A program made the translations under genes and the position numbers. A DNA stretch of 64,000 nucleotides, taken from assembly GCF_020529025.1 (NCBI RefSeq), contig NZ_JACNMM010000008.1, forward strand, positions 1-64,000. Direction: 5' to 3'. The stretch's first letter is position 1. Every line of letters starts with the position of its first letter. A model generated the notes under the pieces. It saw only the letters and a list, made by a program, of their open reading frames with translations, did not search any database and was not told the origin of the DNA. This document shows positions 23,823 through 32,854 of this stretch, in pieces. This DNA comes from Oceaniglobus trochenteri. Lineage in GTDB: Bacteria > Pseudomonadota > Alphaproteobacteria > Rhodobacterales > Rhodobacteraceae.

Positions 23823-25334
23823 TCAGAGTTCGGCGTAGTCGGCGGCGACGTAGTTGCGCGCCGGATCCCAGTTCGGAAACACCATGTCGTCGCGGCTGAC
23901 GTTGGCGCCATTGGCGCGGGCCTCGTCGAAGGCCTTGTCCAGCGCGGCCTCGGTCGCCTCGGTCAGGATGTCGAGGTTCTCGCGCACGCCGGTCAGCTGG
24001 CCTGCGAACAGGCCCTGGACGGTGCTGGCAAGGCTCGGTGTCGGTTCGACATAGGCCTTTGCCACTTCCGAAAGTTCGGGGTTGCGGGCAAAGGGGTTGG
24101 GCCCGACGCGGACGATGTCGCGGAACATGGACAGAACCGCCGTCGACCGCTTCGACATGCTGGAGCGCTCCAGCGCCTCGGGGAAGAGCGGCGGGTCCGA
24201 CGGGCCGACGACATTGGCCCAGGCGGTCTGGCCCTCGACCGTGCCGAGGTAGTGAACCACATCGGCCACCGCCAGCGGGTTCTTGGCCTTGGCATTGATG
24301 AACATGGTATTGCCCGGTTCGGCCAGTTCGCCGGTGATGATCTTGCCCGTCGCGCCTTCGGGGGCGGGGGGCGGGGCGATGCCGAAGTTGAAATCGGGGT
24401 TCTCGCGTTCCCACACGGGGATGTTCCATGGCCCCTGCAGGATCATGCCCGCCGCGCCCTGGGGCATGAAGGCCCGCGCCTGGGGGGCGGTCATGCTGAG
24501 CGATCCGGGGAAGACGCTGCCATCGTCGTTCATCGCCAGCAGCAGTTCGACGGCGGCGACGAATTCGTCGGCGTTCCAGATCACCTTGCCGGTGCGGAAA
24601 TCCACCCCCGCGGCGATCGACACCTTGCCGCAGGCCGCGCCGGCCATCTGGCCCAGCGTGCGCACCACTTCTGACCAGCGGCCCACCTGGGCGCCGCCGA
24701 TGATGAAGCCATAGGCCCGACCGCCGGCGCTTTCGGTGATCTTGCGTGCGGCCTCGCGGAAGCCGTCCCATGTCAGCGGCTGCGCTTCGGGGTCAAAGCC
24801 CGCATTGGCCATCATGTCGCGGTTGAACAGAAGGTGCGCGCCGCTGACCAGGGCGCTGGTATAGGGCACGCCATAGGTCTTGCCCTCGAAGACGTTCAGC
24901 CCTTCGATGAACGAACCGTCGGGGAAGTTGCCCTTCCAGGCTTCCAGATCGGGGATCAGCCCGTCGTAGGGCTGCACCCAGCCGTCGCGCACGGCAAAGG
25001 CGGGCGGAACGCTGGAGGGCAGGACGAAGGCATCCTGCGCCGTGCCGTTGCGGATGCCCAGCGGCACCACGGTGTTCAGTTCCGACCAGGGCAGGCCGTC
25101 GTAAACCACGTCGACGCCGCGTTCGGCGGTGTAGCGGGCAAAGAAATCGCGGTAGAAAACCGCCTTCTGATCGCCCGTGTCGATCCAGCGCATGGGCGCA
25201 TCGGTGGGAATGTCGGCAATCGGCGCCGGAATCGTGATGTCCTGCGCGCGGGCCGCGCCGGTAATTCCCAGCGCGCCAAGCGCGGTGGTTCCGGCAAGGA
25301 ACGTTCGCCTGTTCATGGTCGTGATGTCGGGCAT
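23823..25334 (-). CDS. CUT1 ABC transporter, sugar-binding protein (second system, Tat signal)
   Basis: This 503-residue protein has a twin-arginine signal (MNRRTFLAGTTALGAL, then GITGAARAQ), so it is probably exported folded by Tat. I took the ATG at 25334, preceded by GGAGGAG at 7 nt; the second ATG at 25316 also fits. The body is a family-1 solute-binding fold, larger than the MalE type, with LLFNRDMMANAGFDP and GAAGMILQGPWNIPVWE. It is the first gene of a five-gene unit ending in the sulfatase. The ligand is probably an amino-sugar-containing saccharide, by context. Confidence 0.9.
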   Translation of the reverse strand: MPDITTMNRRTFLAGTTALGALGITGAARAQDITIPAPIADIPTDAPMRWIDTGDQKAVFYRDFFARYTAERGVDVVYDGLPWSELNTVVPLGIRNGTAQDAFVLPSSVPPAFAVRDGWVQPYDGLIPDLEAWKGNFPDGSFIEGLNVFEGKTYGVPYTSALVSGAHLLFNRDMMANAGFDPEAQPLTWDGFREAARKITESAGGRAYGFIIGGAQVGRWSEVVRTLGQMAGAACGKVSIAAGVDFRTGKVIWNADEFVAAVELLLAMNDDGSVFPGSLSMTAPQARAFMPQGAAGMILQGPWNIPVWERENPDFNFGIAPPPAPEGATGKIITGELAEPGNTMFINAKAKNPLAVADVVHYLGTVEGQTAWANVVGPSDPPLFPEALERSSMSKRSTAVLSMFRDIVRVGPNPFARNPELSEVAKAYVEPTPSLASTVQGLFAGQLTGVRENLDILTEATEAALDKAFDEARANGANVSRDDMVFPNWDPARNYVAADYAEL

Positions 25335-25490
25335 TTCTGTCTCCTCCACAGTTGGGTCGTGCTGGCCGGGTGCGGTGCCGGCCTTCGTCCGGTGTCGCGG
25401 CAGGAACCTGCGGTGGGTCCGATCCGCATCCGGTGGTGCGGGGCGCAGCGCTTTCCTTGCAACTTGGTCCGTGCTAGTATCAGGCATTAC

Positions 25491-25516
25491 TGGTCATAAC
25501 AAGTGGTATCATCCAG
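25491..25516 (+). promoter_or_regulatory. GntR-type operator between divergent transporter and regulator genes
   Basis: TGGTCATAACA (25491-25501) is followed by GTGGTATC, giving direct TGGT-A-T half-sites. Its core GTCATAAC differs by one base from the palindrome GTTATAAC at the GH4 promoter. It sits in the 215-nt divergent promoter region, upstream of both the binding-protein and GntR genes. Confidence 0.6.
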
Positions 25517-25549
25517 ACCGCTTGGCTTTGCGTGGAAAGGTGGGTCGGA

Positions 25550-26320
25550 ATGCCGTCATCGAAACTCGAAAATTCCTCGGGTGCTCAGGCGCTTCCGCTG
25601 CACCTGCGCCTACGCCAGGCGATCCTGGATGAAATCGCGGCGGGCACCTGGAAACCCGATCAGCAGATCGCGTCCGAGCGGGAACTTTGCGAACGCTATG
25701 GCATCAGCCGAATCACGGCGCGACGGGCAATCGCCGACCTGGTGAACGACGGGGTTCTGGTGACGGCCAGCGGCAAGGGCACCTTCGTGGCGGGCAAGCC
25801 GCTGAAGCAGGAGTTGCAGCCCCTTGTCGGTTTTGTCGACGACATGCGCGAACAGGGCTTCGAGGTGCATTCGCGCCTCTTGGACCTGCGGCGCATCGAG
25901 GCTTCGCCCGACCTGGCCGAGGCGCTTGAAATCGGGGAATATTCGCCGGTGGTGCACCTGAAGCGGCTGCGCATGTCGGGCGCGCATCCCTTGGTGATCC
26001 AGTCATCCTATCTGCCTGAACATCTGTGCCCCGGCCTGCTGCGGTTGGAGTTCGACAACCGTTCGCTTTACCAGACGCTGCGCGACGACTACGGCCTGCA
26101 TCTTGTCAGCGGCTCGACCACCATCGAGGCGGCCATCGCCACCGACGACGAGGCGGGCCTTCTTGGGTTGAAACCGGGCGGGGCCGTCCTGCGCACGGCA
26201 CAGACGACCCGGCTGGAGGGCGACGAGGTGATCGAGCTGTGCAGGGCCAGCTTCCACGGCGGGCGGTTTCAGCTGACTGTCGGCGGCAAGATGCGGACCG
26301 GGCTGCACCACGTGGAATAG
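25550..26320 (+). CDS. GntR/HutC-family transcriptional regulator (amino-sugar cluster)
   Basis: This 256-residue protein has a winged helix at about 15-80 (LRQAILDEIAAGTWKPD, then ERYGISRITARRAIADL) and a UTRA effector domain (about 95-250), the NagR/DasR-like layout that senses sugar phosphates. The ATG at 25550 follows GGAAAGG; a GTG at 25532 is in frame but less well placed. It is divergent from the binding-protein gene. Shared TGGTYATAACA sites at both promoters of the cluster point to it as the repressor. The effector is probably a hexosamine phosphate, by family analogy. Confidence 0.88.
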   Translation: MPSSKLENSSGAQALPLHLRLRQAILDEIAAGTWKPDQQIASERELCERYGISRITARRAIADLVNDGVLVTASGKGTFVAGKPLKQELQPLVGFVDDMREQGFEVHSRLLDLRRIEASPDLAEALEIGEYSPVVHLKRLRMSGAHPLVIQSSYLPEHLCPGLLRLEFDNRSLYQTLRDDYGLHLVSGSTTIEAAIATDDEAGLLGLKPGGAVLRTAQTTRLEGDEVIELCRASFHGGRFQLTVGGKMRTGLHHVE

Positions 26321-26342
26321 CCGCCGGGCGCCAGCCCGGCGG
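26321..26342. terminator. Bidirectional hairpin between convergent genes
   Basis: CCGCCGGG (26321-26328), loop CGCCAG, CCCGGCGG (26335-26342) is a perfect 8-bp GC stem. It begins directly after the GntR stop and lies 8 nt before the stop of the convergent ATPase gene. It can serve both directions. Confidence 0.65.
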
Positions 26343-26350
26343 CCCGGCGA

Positions 26351-27391
26351 TCAGAGGATGCGCTTTTCGGTTTTCGGATCGAACAGCATCACGTCCCCCG
26401 GCAGCGCCGACAGGCCCGTCTTGTCTCCGGGTTCAAGCGTGGTGCGATCACTGACCGAAATGGTGATCTGAACCTCGCCCGCCTGAAGCATCAGCATGGT
26501 TTCCGCGCCGGTGGGTTCAACCTCCAGCACGTCCCATTCAGAGCCGCCGGGGGAAAGGCCCAGCTTGTTGGGCCGGATCGCCGCCACGGCGTCGCCTTCG
26601 GGGCCGTCGCTGGCAAAGCTCAGCCCGCCGATGCCATGGAAGGTGCCATCCTTCAGGGTGCCGGGAATGAAGTTGATCGAGGGGCTGCCGATGAACCCGG
26701 CCACGAACATCGACTGCGGGTTGTCGTAAAGTTCAAGCGGCGTGCCGATCTGCTGGATGTGGCCATCGCGCATGATGACGATGCGGTCGGCCATGGTCAT
26801 CGCCTCGACCTGGTCGTGGGTGACATAGACAGTGGTGGTTTTCAGCCGCCGGTGCAGCGCCTTGATCTCGGCGCGCATCTGCACCCGCAGCTTGGCGTCG
26901 AGGTTGGACAGCGGTTCGTCGAACAGAAACACCTTGGGGTCGCGCACGATGGCGCGGCCCATGGCGACGCGTTGCCGCTGTCCGCCCGAAAGCTGCCCGG
27001 GATAACGATCCAGCAGGGCGCCCAGCCCGAGGATGTCGGCGGCGTTCTCGACCTTGGCCTTTGCCTCGTCCTTCGATACCCGCGACAGGCGCAGCGAGAA
27101 CCCCATGTTTTCCGCCACGGTCATATGCGGGTAGAGCGCGTAGTTCTGGAACACCATGGCGATGTTGCGCTCTTTCGGCTCCAGGTCGTTCACCACCTCG
27201 TCCGCGATGCTGATGGTGCCGCCGGAAATCTCCTCCAGCCCCGCGATCATCCGCAAGAGGGTGGACTTACCACAGCCCGAAGGCCCCACCAGCACGACGA
27301 ATTCGCCGTCTCCAACGTCGATATCCACGCCGTGGATAACCTGCACTTCGCCGTATTTCTTGACGGCGTTCCTGATCTCGACCGATGCCAT
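26351..27391 (-). CDS. CUT1 ABC transporter ATPase, UgpC-type (third system)
   Basis: This 346-residue protein has GPSGCGKST (about 36), [41 protein letters not shown] and a C-terminal TOBE region. It is the last gene of the third CUT1 operon, starting 1 nt after the GH172 stop. All nucleotide-binding motifs are present. Confidence 0.93.
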   Translation of the reverse strand: MASVEIRNAVKKYGEVQVIHGVDIDVGDGEFVVLVGPSGCGKSTLLRMIAGLEEISGGTISIADEVVNDLEPKERNIAMVFQNYALYPHMTVAENMGFSLRLSRVSKDEAKAKVENAADILGLGALLDRYPGQLSGGQRQRVAMGRAIVRDPKVFLFDEPLSNLDAKLRVQMRAEIKALHRRLKTTTVYVTHDQVEAMTMADRIVIMRDGHIQQIGTPLELYDNPQSMFVAGFIGSPSINFIPGTLKDGTFHGIGGLSFASDGPEGDAVAAIRPNKLGLSPGGSEWDVLEVEPTGAETMLMLQAGEVQITISVSDRTTLEPGDKTGLSALPGDVMLFDPKTEKRIL

Positions 27392-27392
27392 C

Positions 27393-28595
27393 TCAGCTTT
27401 GCGCCTTCTTCCGGGCCTGTTCCATGTCCTGGAAGGGGCGGCGGAACAGGGGGATGCGGTCGGTGACCGGGGGCAGGGGTGTTTTCAGCGGGCGCGCGGC
27501 ATCGCCGTACCAGAAGGCCACCGACGACATCGCGTCACTGCGCCGGTTGGCGTGGCCGCGCTCGATGGTGGCGCGGATGTACTTGTGAAACACCACCGGA
27601 TCTTCGATGTGCCAGCGGTAAAGGCAGACCGGATCTGTCCAGTTCGGACCGCCCCCCGCTATGATGCCGTGATAGGGCGCCGAATAATCCTGGGTCGGGC
27701 ACCAGGCGGTGTTGAAGTAATCCTCGGTTCCGGTGCCGTGCAGGGTGGGGGGCCAGGCGTCGTTGGCGCCGGGGGCGGATTCGGGGCGGGGTTCGATATA
27801 GGGGGCCAGTTCACCCACCTGCACCACGCCTTCGGGGCGGTTCGGCACCTCGAAACCCTGTTCGCCGTCAATGAAGAACATGTCGTCGCCCTCGCCGTAC
27901 CAGTCCCATTCGTTTGACCGGCGCCGGGAAAAGACGTTGTGGATCACGCCGATGTAATGGCCGTGACCCTCGGCCTCCATGAAGGTGTAATTGTCGGCGC
28001 CATCGGTGGTTTCGCCGCCGAACAGAACCTCTTCGTTGGTCAGGCCGGTTTCATCGAAGGCCTCGGGGATGTCCTGGCGGTACTGGGCGTGCAGGCGGCC
28101 CATGTCATCGTCAAGCTGGGCGTGCATCTCGAAATCGACGTAGTAGTAGAACAGAAGTTCGTCCTCGGCCTCGTTGGTGACGGTGAACTTCATCCCCTTG
28201 GCGAAGGGCATGGGCAGATAGCAGTTGAAGGCCTTGCCGTCCTGGGGACTGGCCTGCATCGGCAGGCTGGCATAGTTCCGGGTCAGCCCGTTGCCCATGC
28301 CGAAGAAATCGCCCAGCGGCGCCTCGATCGAGGGGTGATCGGCGCCGTCCCAAAAGGCGCGCAGCACGATCTTGCGCAGGGCGTGCACGCTGTTGCAGGC
28401 CACGGTTACCCAGATGTGGGTGACGATGCCCGCGCCGTCGTAGTCGGCGATCACCGCCGTCTTGCCCGGCGCGATGTGCAGACGGTCGTCGTTGCCGCCG
28501 GTCGGATCGAAGCTGGAGAAGCGGCGCGTCTTGCACTGGCGCAGTTTCGCCAGGCCGCGCAGGGGAGAGTTCGTGTCGTTGGTCATGTCTGTCAC
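27393..28595 (-). CDS. DUF2961 / GH172 family glycoside hydrolase
   Basis: This 400-residue protein has the DUF2961 core: an N-terminal jelly-roll half ([20 protein letters not shown], about 46-65), GDFFGMGNG, and a second half with [15 protein letters not shown] (about 290) and [14 protein letters not shown]2961 proteins are now family GH172, acting on difructose dianhydrides or D-arabinofuranosides. There is no signal peptide, so cleavage occurs after import by the transporter it is encoded with. The acidic residues in GTGTEDYF and in GDFFGMG are candidates for catalysis. The exact linkage is unknown. Confidence 0.85.
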   Translation of the reverse strand: MTDMTNDTNSPLRGLAKLRQCKTRRFSSFDPTGGNDDRLHIAPGKTAVIADYDGAGIVTHIWVTVACNSVHALRKIVLRAFWDGADHPSIEAPLGDFFGMGNGLTRNYASLPMQASPQDGKAFNCYLPMPFAKGMKFTVTNEAEDELLFYYYVDFEMHAQLDDDMGRLHAQYRQDIPEAFDETGLTNEEVLFGGETTDGADNYTFMEAEGHGHYIGVIHNVFSRRRSNEWDWYGEGDDMFFIDGEQGFEVPNRPEGVVQVGELAPYIEPRPESAPGANDAWPPTLHGTGTEDYFNTAWCPTQDYSAPYHGIIAGGGPNWTDPVCLYRWHIEDPVVFHKYIRATIERGHANRRSDAMSSVAFWYGDAARPLKTPLPPVTDRIPLFRRPFQDMEQARKKAQS

Positions 28596-28602
28596 CTGTG
28601 GA

Positions 28603-29451
28603 TTACTTGAGACCCGACGTCTTGAGCGAGTCCATGATCTGTTTCTGGAAGACGATGAACAGCACCAGCGTCGGGATCGCCACGACGGTCGAAGCCGCCA
28701 TCATGTAGTTCCAGGACGCCGCGTACTGGCTTGAGAAATTCGCGATCCCCACCTGCACCATCCACAGCGACGGGTCCGACGCGATGGTCAGCGGCCAAAG
28801 GAAGGAATTCCAGTTGGTCAGGAAGAACAGGATCGCCAGCGCCGACATGATCGGCTTGCTCAGCGGCAGGATGATGCTGAGGTAGATCCGCCAGTAGGAC
28901 GCGCCGTCGATAAGTGCCGCCTCTTCGATCTCGCGCGGGATCGACAGGTAATACTGGCGCAGCAGGAAGATGCCGAAGGCGTTGAAGATCGCCGGGATGA
29001 TCAGGCCGGCATAGCTGTTCAGCATGCCCATGGATTTCACGATCACGAAAAGCGGCACGATGATCACCGGCAGCGAGACGAGGAAGGTGGAAAAGATCGC
29101 AAGAAAGATGAACTCGCGCCCCGGAAAGCGCAGCCGCGCCAGCGCGTAACCGGCCATGGTGTGAAAGAACAGCGCGATCACCGTGACCATGGTGGACACG
29201 AAGAAGCTGTTCCACATGTAAAGAAGGAAGGGCACTTCGGTGAAGACGTGAACGAAGTTCGCCAGCGTCGCATCGGGGGCGATCAGTTGCGAGGTGAAGG
29301 TCTGTTCGCTGGTGCGAAAGGCGATCGACACCATCCAGAGCAGCGGAAACAGGATGAGAATGCCCAGGATGCCCGAGACGATCATCCAGATGATCCGAAC
29401 CGTGGTGGCCTGGCCCTTGGTGACGGGAATGTGCTTGTTCCGTTTACTCAT
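28603..29451 (-). CDS. CUT1 ABC transporter permease, MalG-type (third system)
   Basis: This 282-residue protein has six hydrophobic segments and EAA loop EIEEAALIDGASYWRIYL. The start overlaps the end of the MalF-type gene by 8 nt. The GH172 gene follows after 7 nt. It is a standard channel subunit. Confidence 0.9.
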   Translation of the reverse strand: MSKRNKHIPVTKGQATTVRIIWMIVSGILGILILFPLLWMVSIAFRTSEQTFTSQLIAPDATLANFVHVFTEVPFLLYMWNSFFVSTMVTVIALFFHTMAGYALARLRFPGREFIFLAIFSTFLVSLPVIIVPLFVIVKSMGMLNSYAGLIIPAIFNAFGIFLLRQYYLSIPREIEEAALIDGASYWRIYLSIILPLSKPIMSALAILFFLTNWNSFLWPLTIASDPSLWMVQVGIANFSSQYAASWNYMMAASTVVAIPTLVLFIVFQKQIMDSLKTSGLK

Positions 29452-30370
29452 AGGTAAACCTGCCTCCGCGGGTCATGGCATAGAAAACCACGGTGAAGGC
29501 CATCAGGAACACCACCAGCGTCGAGGCGATGGCGGCGGCATATCCGAAGGCGCCAAAGCCGAAGGCCTGCTGATAGACATAGATGATGAGAACCGAGGTT
29601 GAATTCGACGGCCCGCCCTGGGTCATCACGTAGATGATGTCGAAGGCCTGCGCGCCGGCGGTGGCGGCCACGGTCGACACCAGGATGATGAAGAAACTGG
29701 TGGGCTTCAGCAGCGGCAGGGTGATGAACCAGAACCGCGCGATCGGCCCCGCGCCATCCACGCGGGCCGCTTCGTAATACTCCTTCGGGATGTCCTGAAG
29801 CCCGCCAAGGAAGATCAGCATGTAATAGCCCATCAGGAACCAGACGCTGACGATCACGACGGTGAACAGCGCGAAATCGGGGTTGCCCAAAAGCGACACG
29901 CCCGACAACCCGATAGCCGAAAGGAAGCGACTGACGATGCCAATCTTGTCGATGACCATGAACTGCCAGACCAGCGCCACCACCACGAGGCTGACCATGT
30001 GGGGCGCAAAATACATCAGCCGCACCACCGAATTGTACCGGTTCGTGCGCTGCACCAGCAAGGCCAGGCCAAGCCCGGTCACATAGGTCAGCGGCACCAG
30101 GAAGACCGCGTATTTCAGCGTGACCCAGGTGGATTGCCAGAACACCGGGTCGGCCAGCATCTGGCGGTAATTGGCCAGCCCGATGAACTGATAGCCGCCA
30201 AAGCCGTCGACGCGGAACAGGGCGATGACAAAGGACATCGCCATCGGGATGCCCAGGAAGATCAGCAGCCCAAGGGCATCGGGCAGCACAAAGAGATAGC
30301 CCGACAACCACTCGCGATGTTTGGCCGACAGTCTTGGCCGCTTGCGTGGCGGGCTTGGGGTGGCTGCCAT
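29444..30370 (-). CDS. CUT1 ABC transporter permease, MalF-type (third system)
   Basis: This 308-residue protein has a basic N-terminus (PPRKRPRLSAKHREWLSG), six hydrophobic segments and EAA loop EYYEAARVDGAGPIARFW. It is separated from the binding-protein gene by 82 nt holding a 10-bp hairpin. It forms the channel with the MalG-type partner. Confidence 0.9.
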   Translation of the reverse strand: MAATPSPPRKRPRLSAKHREWLSGYLFVLPDALGLLIFLGIPMAMSFVIALFRVDGFGGYQFIGLANYRQMLADPVFWQSTWVTLKYAVFLVPLTYVTGLGLALLVQRTNRYNSVVRLMYFAPHMVSLVVVALVWQFMVIDKIGIVSRFLSAIGLSGVSLLGNPDFALFTVVIVSVWFLMGYYMLIFLGGLQDIPKEYYEAARVDGAGPIARFWFITLPLLKPTSFFIILVSTVAATAGAQAFDIIYVMTQGGPSNSTSVLIIYVYQQAFGFGAFGYAAAIASTLVVFLMAFTVVFYAMTRGGRFTYE

Positions 30371-30406
30371 GTTTCATGCCTCGTCATGGTCGGAAGAATG
30401 GAAGAG

Positions 30407-30432
30407 GCCGAAGCGCAGGCTAGCGCTTCGGC
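30407..30432 (-). terminator. Hairpin between binding-protein and permease genes (third system)
   Basis: GCCGAAGCGC (30407-30416), loop AGGCTA, GCGCTTCGGC (30423-30432) is a perfect 10-bp stem located 20 nt after the binding-protein stop, without a T-run. It is placed like the hairpins at 10404-10432 and 23795-23817. Confidence 0.65.
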
Positions 30433-30452
30433 ATAATGCCCCGGCAGGGCGA

Positions 30453-31790
30453 TCAGAGGATCGGCGCGCCCCGGTAGCTGGCCAGGAAGGCGTCGATCTG
30501 TTTGGAGGCGGAAGAGGCCACGTCCTGCGGGTTCTGCCCGCCCAGTTGCGCGGCCTGGATGGCGTCGGAAATGATCTTGTAGACCTGCGGCGGCATCCGC
30601 GGTTCGGCCCGCATCGATGTGGCGATCTCGTTGGCGAAGGTGCCAAGGGTGCCCTGCTGGAACAGATCGCCCCCCACCTCGAACCCCGAGGTGCGCGGCG
30701 GCATGTTGGATTTCGCCTTGGTCACCCAATCGACCCCGCGCTGCACCGATGCCTCGTCTTTGGCCGCCAGGGCCCAGGCACAGAATTCGGCCGCGGTTTC
30801 CGGGTCTTTTCCGCGCGAATTCGCCGCGAAGGCCCAGCCGCCGCCGACGGTCACGTATTTGCCGCCCTCGGGCACCGGCAGGCGGAACACCCCGTATTCG
30901 AAATCGGGCGCATTGGCGCGCATCTGCGAAATGCCCCAGACGCCGCAGTTCTGGATCGCGCAATAGCCCGAGGCCAGGTTCGCGGTCAGATCGTTGGCAC
31001 CGCCACCCAGCATCTGGCGCGGCGCGATGCCGGTTTCGATGGCGTCCTGCCAGAACTTCAGCGCCTGCACGGTGCCGGGCGAATCGAAGGCGCTTTTGCC
31101 GTCCTTCTGGAAATCGGCCCCCGTCTGCCAGAGGAAGGGATACCAGGTGAAGTTCTGGTAATATCCGGGCGCCGTATGGAACATCGCGCCGAAGCGGTCG
31201 CCATTGGTCAGCTTTTTGCCCAGCTCCAGGAATTCGTCCCAGGTTTTCGGGATGTCGTTCTCGTTCAGGCCGGCATCGTCGAAGGCCTTGACGGAATAAT
31301 ACATCGCCATCGGATCGACTTCCATCGGGATGGCATAGATCTTGTCGTCCACCTTGCGCGAGGCCATGACCTCGGCGGGGTAATCGGCCTGCACGGCGGG
31401 GTCGATATGCGGGGTCAGATCCTGCAGCACGCCGCCGTTGTAATAGCGCAGGAAATCACCCGGCGAGATGATGAAGATATCGGGGCCCTCACCCGAGGCA
31501 AAGGACGTCGCCAGCTTGGTGCCGTTCATGTATTCGGTGTTCGGCACATATTCGAGCTCGATCTGCTTTTCGTGGCTGGCGTTCCAGTCGGCCACCAGCT
31601 GGGTGAACCAGTTCACCTGTGATTCGACGCTGCCGCCCGGCGCGTAGAACTGCCAGAACTTCAGCGGCGCGCCCTGCGCATGGGCCATGCGGTTGATGTA
31701 GGGAAATCCCGAAACCGTGGCCGCCGCCGCGCCTGCGGCGATGATCCCGCGCCGGGTTGGCCCGCGCGATCCCTTGAAACCATTACTCAT
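30453..31790 (-). CDS. CUT1 ABC transporter, sugar-binding protein (third system, Tat signal)
   Basis: This 445-residue protein has a twin-arginine leader (GPTRRGIIAAGAAAATVSG, then FPYINRMAHAQG). The ATG at 31790 follows GGAGGAG and excludes an upstream open stretch with no signal features. The mature part has the family-1 solute-binding pattern (KFWQFYAPGGSVESQ, GEGPDIFIISPGDFLRYY). It leads the operon with two permeases, GH172 and an ATPase. The operator at 31844-31857 lies 54 nt upstream. Confidence 0.9.
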   Translation of the reverse strand: MSNGFKGSRGPTRRGIIAAGAAAATVSGFPYINRMAHAQGAPLKFWQFYAPGGSVESQVNWFTQLVADWNASHEKQIELEYVPNTEYMNGTKLATSFASGEGPDIFIISPGDFLRYYNGGVLQDLTPHIDPAVQADYPAEVMASRKVDDKIYAIPMEVDPMAMYYSVKAFDDAGLNENDIPKTWDEFLELGKKLTNGDRFGAMFHTAPGYYQNFTWYPFLWQTGADFQKDGKSAFDSPGTVQALKFWQDAIETGIAPRQMLGGGANDLTANLASGYCAIQNCGVWGISQMRANAPDFEYGVFRLPVPEGGKYVTVGGGWAFAANSRGKDPETAAEFCAWALAAKDEASVQRGVDWVTKAKSNMPPRTSGFEVGGDLFQQGTLGTFANEIATSMRAEPRMPPQVYKIISDAIQAAQLGGQNPQDVASSASKQIDAFLASYRGAPIL

Positions 31791-31843
31791 GCTATCTCCT
31801 CCTCCACAGATTGTCGGCAACGCCCCAGGTGTCGCGCATAACA

Positions 31844-31857
31844 TCCTAATGTTAGGA
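31844..31857. promoter_or_regulatory. GntR-type palindrome upstream of the third CUT1 operon
   Basis: TCCTAATGTTAGGA is a perfect 14-nt dyad (arms TCCTAA/TTAGGA, centre TG). It matches the dyad TTCTAACATTAGAA at 32823-32836 (consensus TYCTAAYRTTAGRA). Both flank the GntR gene 31980-32705. Confidence 0.7.
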
Positions 31858-31979
31858 ACTTTGCAGGTTGCCAGATACGAGTCAAGCCTGCCGGGCAGGG
31901 CAGGCGCGCTTTCGTTGTCTTGTGGTGGGCAGTTAAATCGCAGGGCCAAGGTATCCCGATTGCCGGGATGGCACTTCTG

Positions 31980-32705
31980 TCAGGGGCGCATGTTCATGTC
32001 GAAGCGGATGCAATCGCCACGATAAGTTACTTTGGCGAAATACACCGCCCGCCCGTCCGGCCCGATCAGGGTGCGCCGGACATTGGCAACCGGATCGCCC
32101 ATTTCATACGACAGCAGCCCGGCCAGTTCGGCGGTGCATTTGCCGATGGTGACGCTTTGGCGCCCATCGACGATCGGCACCTCCAGTTCAATCAGCAGCG
32201 GCAGGACAAGCTGCTTGCGAAACCGCTCGGGCGCCTGGTCATAGATGCCCTTCTCGATGAAAAGGTCGATCTGGCAGTAGGGCACACCGTCGCGGGTATG
32301 GACGCGGCGCATGTGGAAATAGGCCTCGGCGGCCCCGGCCTCGTCCGGGTTCAGATCGGGCTGGGCGAATCCCTCTTGCAGGTTGCTGATGTCGGGGATG
32401 TCGCCGCGATAGGTTTCGATCAGGTCGTGCAGCGATCCTTCGACGCGCAGGGGCCGGGTGGCGATCGACCCCTTCACGATGGTCCCCCGACCGCGCTGGG
32501 GCGATACCAGGCCGTCCCGGCTCAGCAGTTTGATCGCGTCGCGCACCGTCACCCGCGAAACGTGGAAATCGTCCATGAGTTGTTCGATGGGCGGCAGGAA
32601 ATCGCCCTCGCGCCAGTCGCCGGCGGCAATACGGGCGCGCAGCAGATCGGCCAGCTGACGATAGAGCGGAGCGCCACCGGAGCGAATGAACGGGTCCGGA
32701 TTCAT
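31980..32705 (-). CDS. GntR-family transcriptional regulator (GH172 cluster)
   Basis: This 241-residue protein has a winged helix (about 10-75; LADLLRARIAAGDWREGD, then DDFHVSRVTVRDAIKLLS) and a UTRA ligand domain (about 90-235). The ATG at 32705 follows GAAGGAG. It is transcribed in the same direction as the transporter operon downstream and divergent from the GMC oxidoreductase. Near-identical dyads before both target units make it the likely local repressor. The effector is unknown. Confidence 0.88.
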   Translation of the reverse strand: MNPDPFIRSGGAPLYRQLADLLRARIAAGDWREGDFLPPIEQLMDDFHVSRVTVRDAIKLLSRDGLVSPQRGRGTIVKGSIATRPLRVEGSLHDLIETYRGDIPDISNLQEGFAQPDLNPDEAGAAEAYFHMRRVHTRDGVPYCQIDLFIEKGIYDQAPERFRKQLVLPLLIELEVPIVDGRQSVTIGKCTAELAGLLSYEMGDPVANVRRTLIGPDGRAVYFAKVTYRGDCIRFDMNMRP

Positions 32706-32821
32706 GCAGGGGCTCCTTCGTGAACGGGTTCGGGACGGCTGTGGCGCCATGCAATAGCCGCTGAAACCGCCATGGGCCAACACAGATTGCACGGTTGACG
32801 AAAGGAAATCAACACATATAC

Positions 32822-32837
32822 GTTCTAACATTAGAAC
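32822..32837. promoter_or_regulatory. GntR-type palindrome upstream of the GMC-ALDH operon
   Basis: GTTCTAACATTAGAAC is a perfect dyad (arms GTTCTAA/TTAGAAC, centre CA) ending 17 nt before the GTG start of the oxidoreductase. At that position a bound repressor would block the promoter or the ribosome-binding region. It pairs with the dyad at 31844-31857. Confidence 0.7.
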
Positions 32838-32854
32838 TATTGATAGGATTGGCG

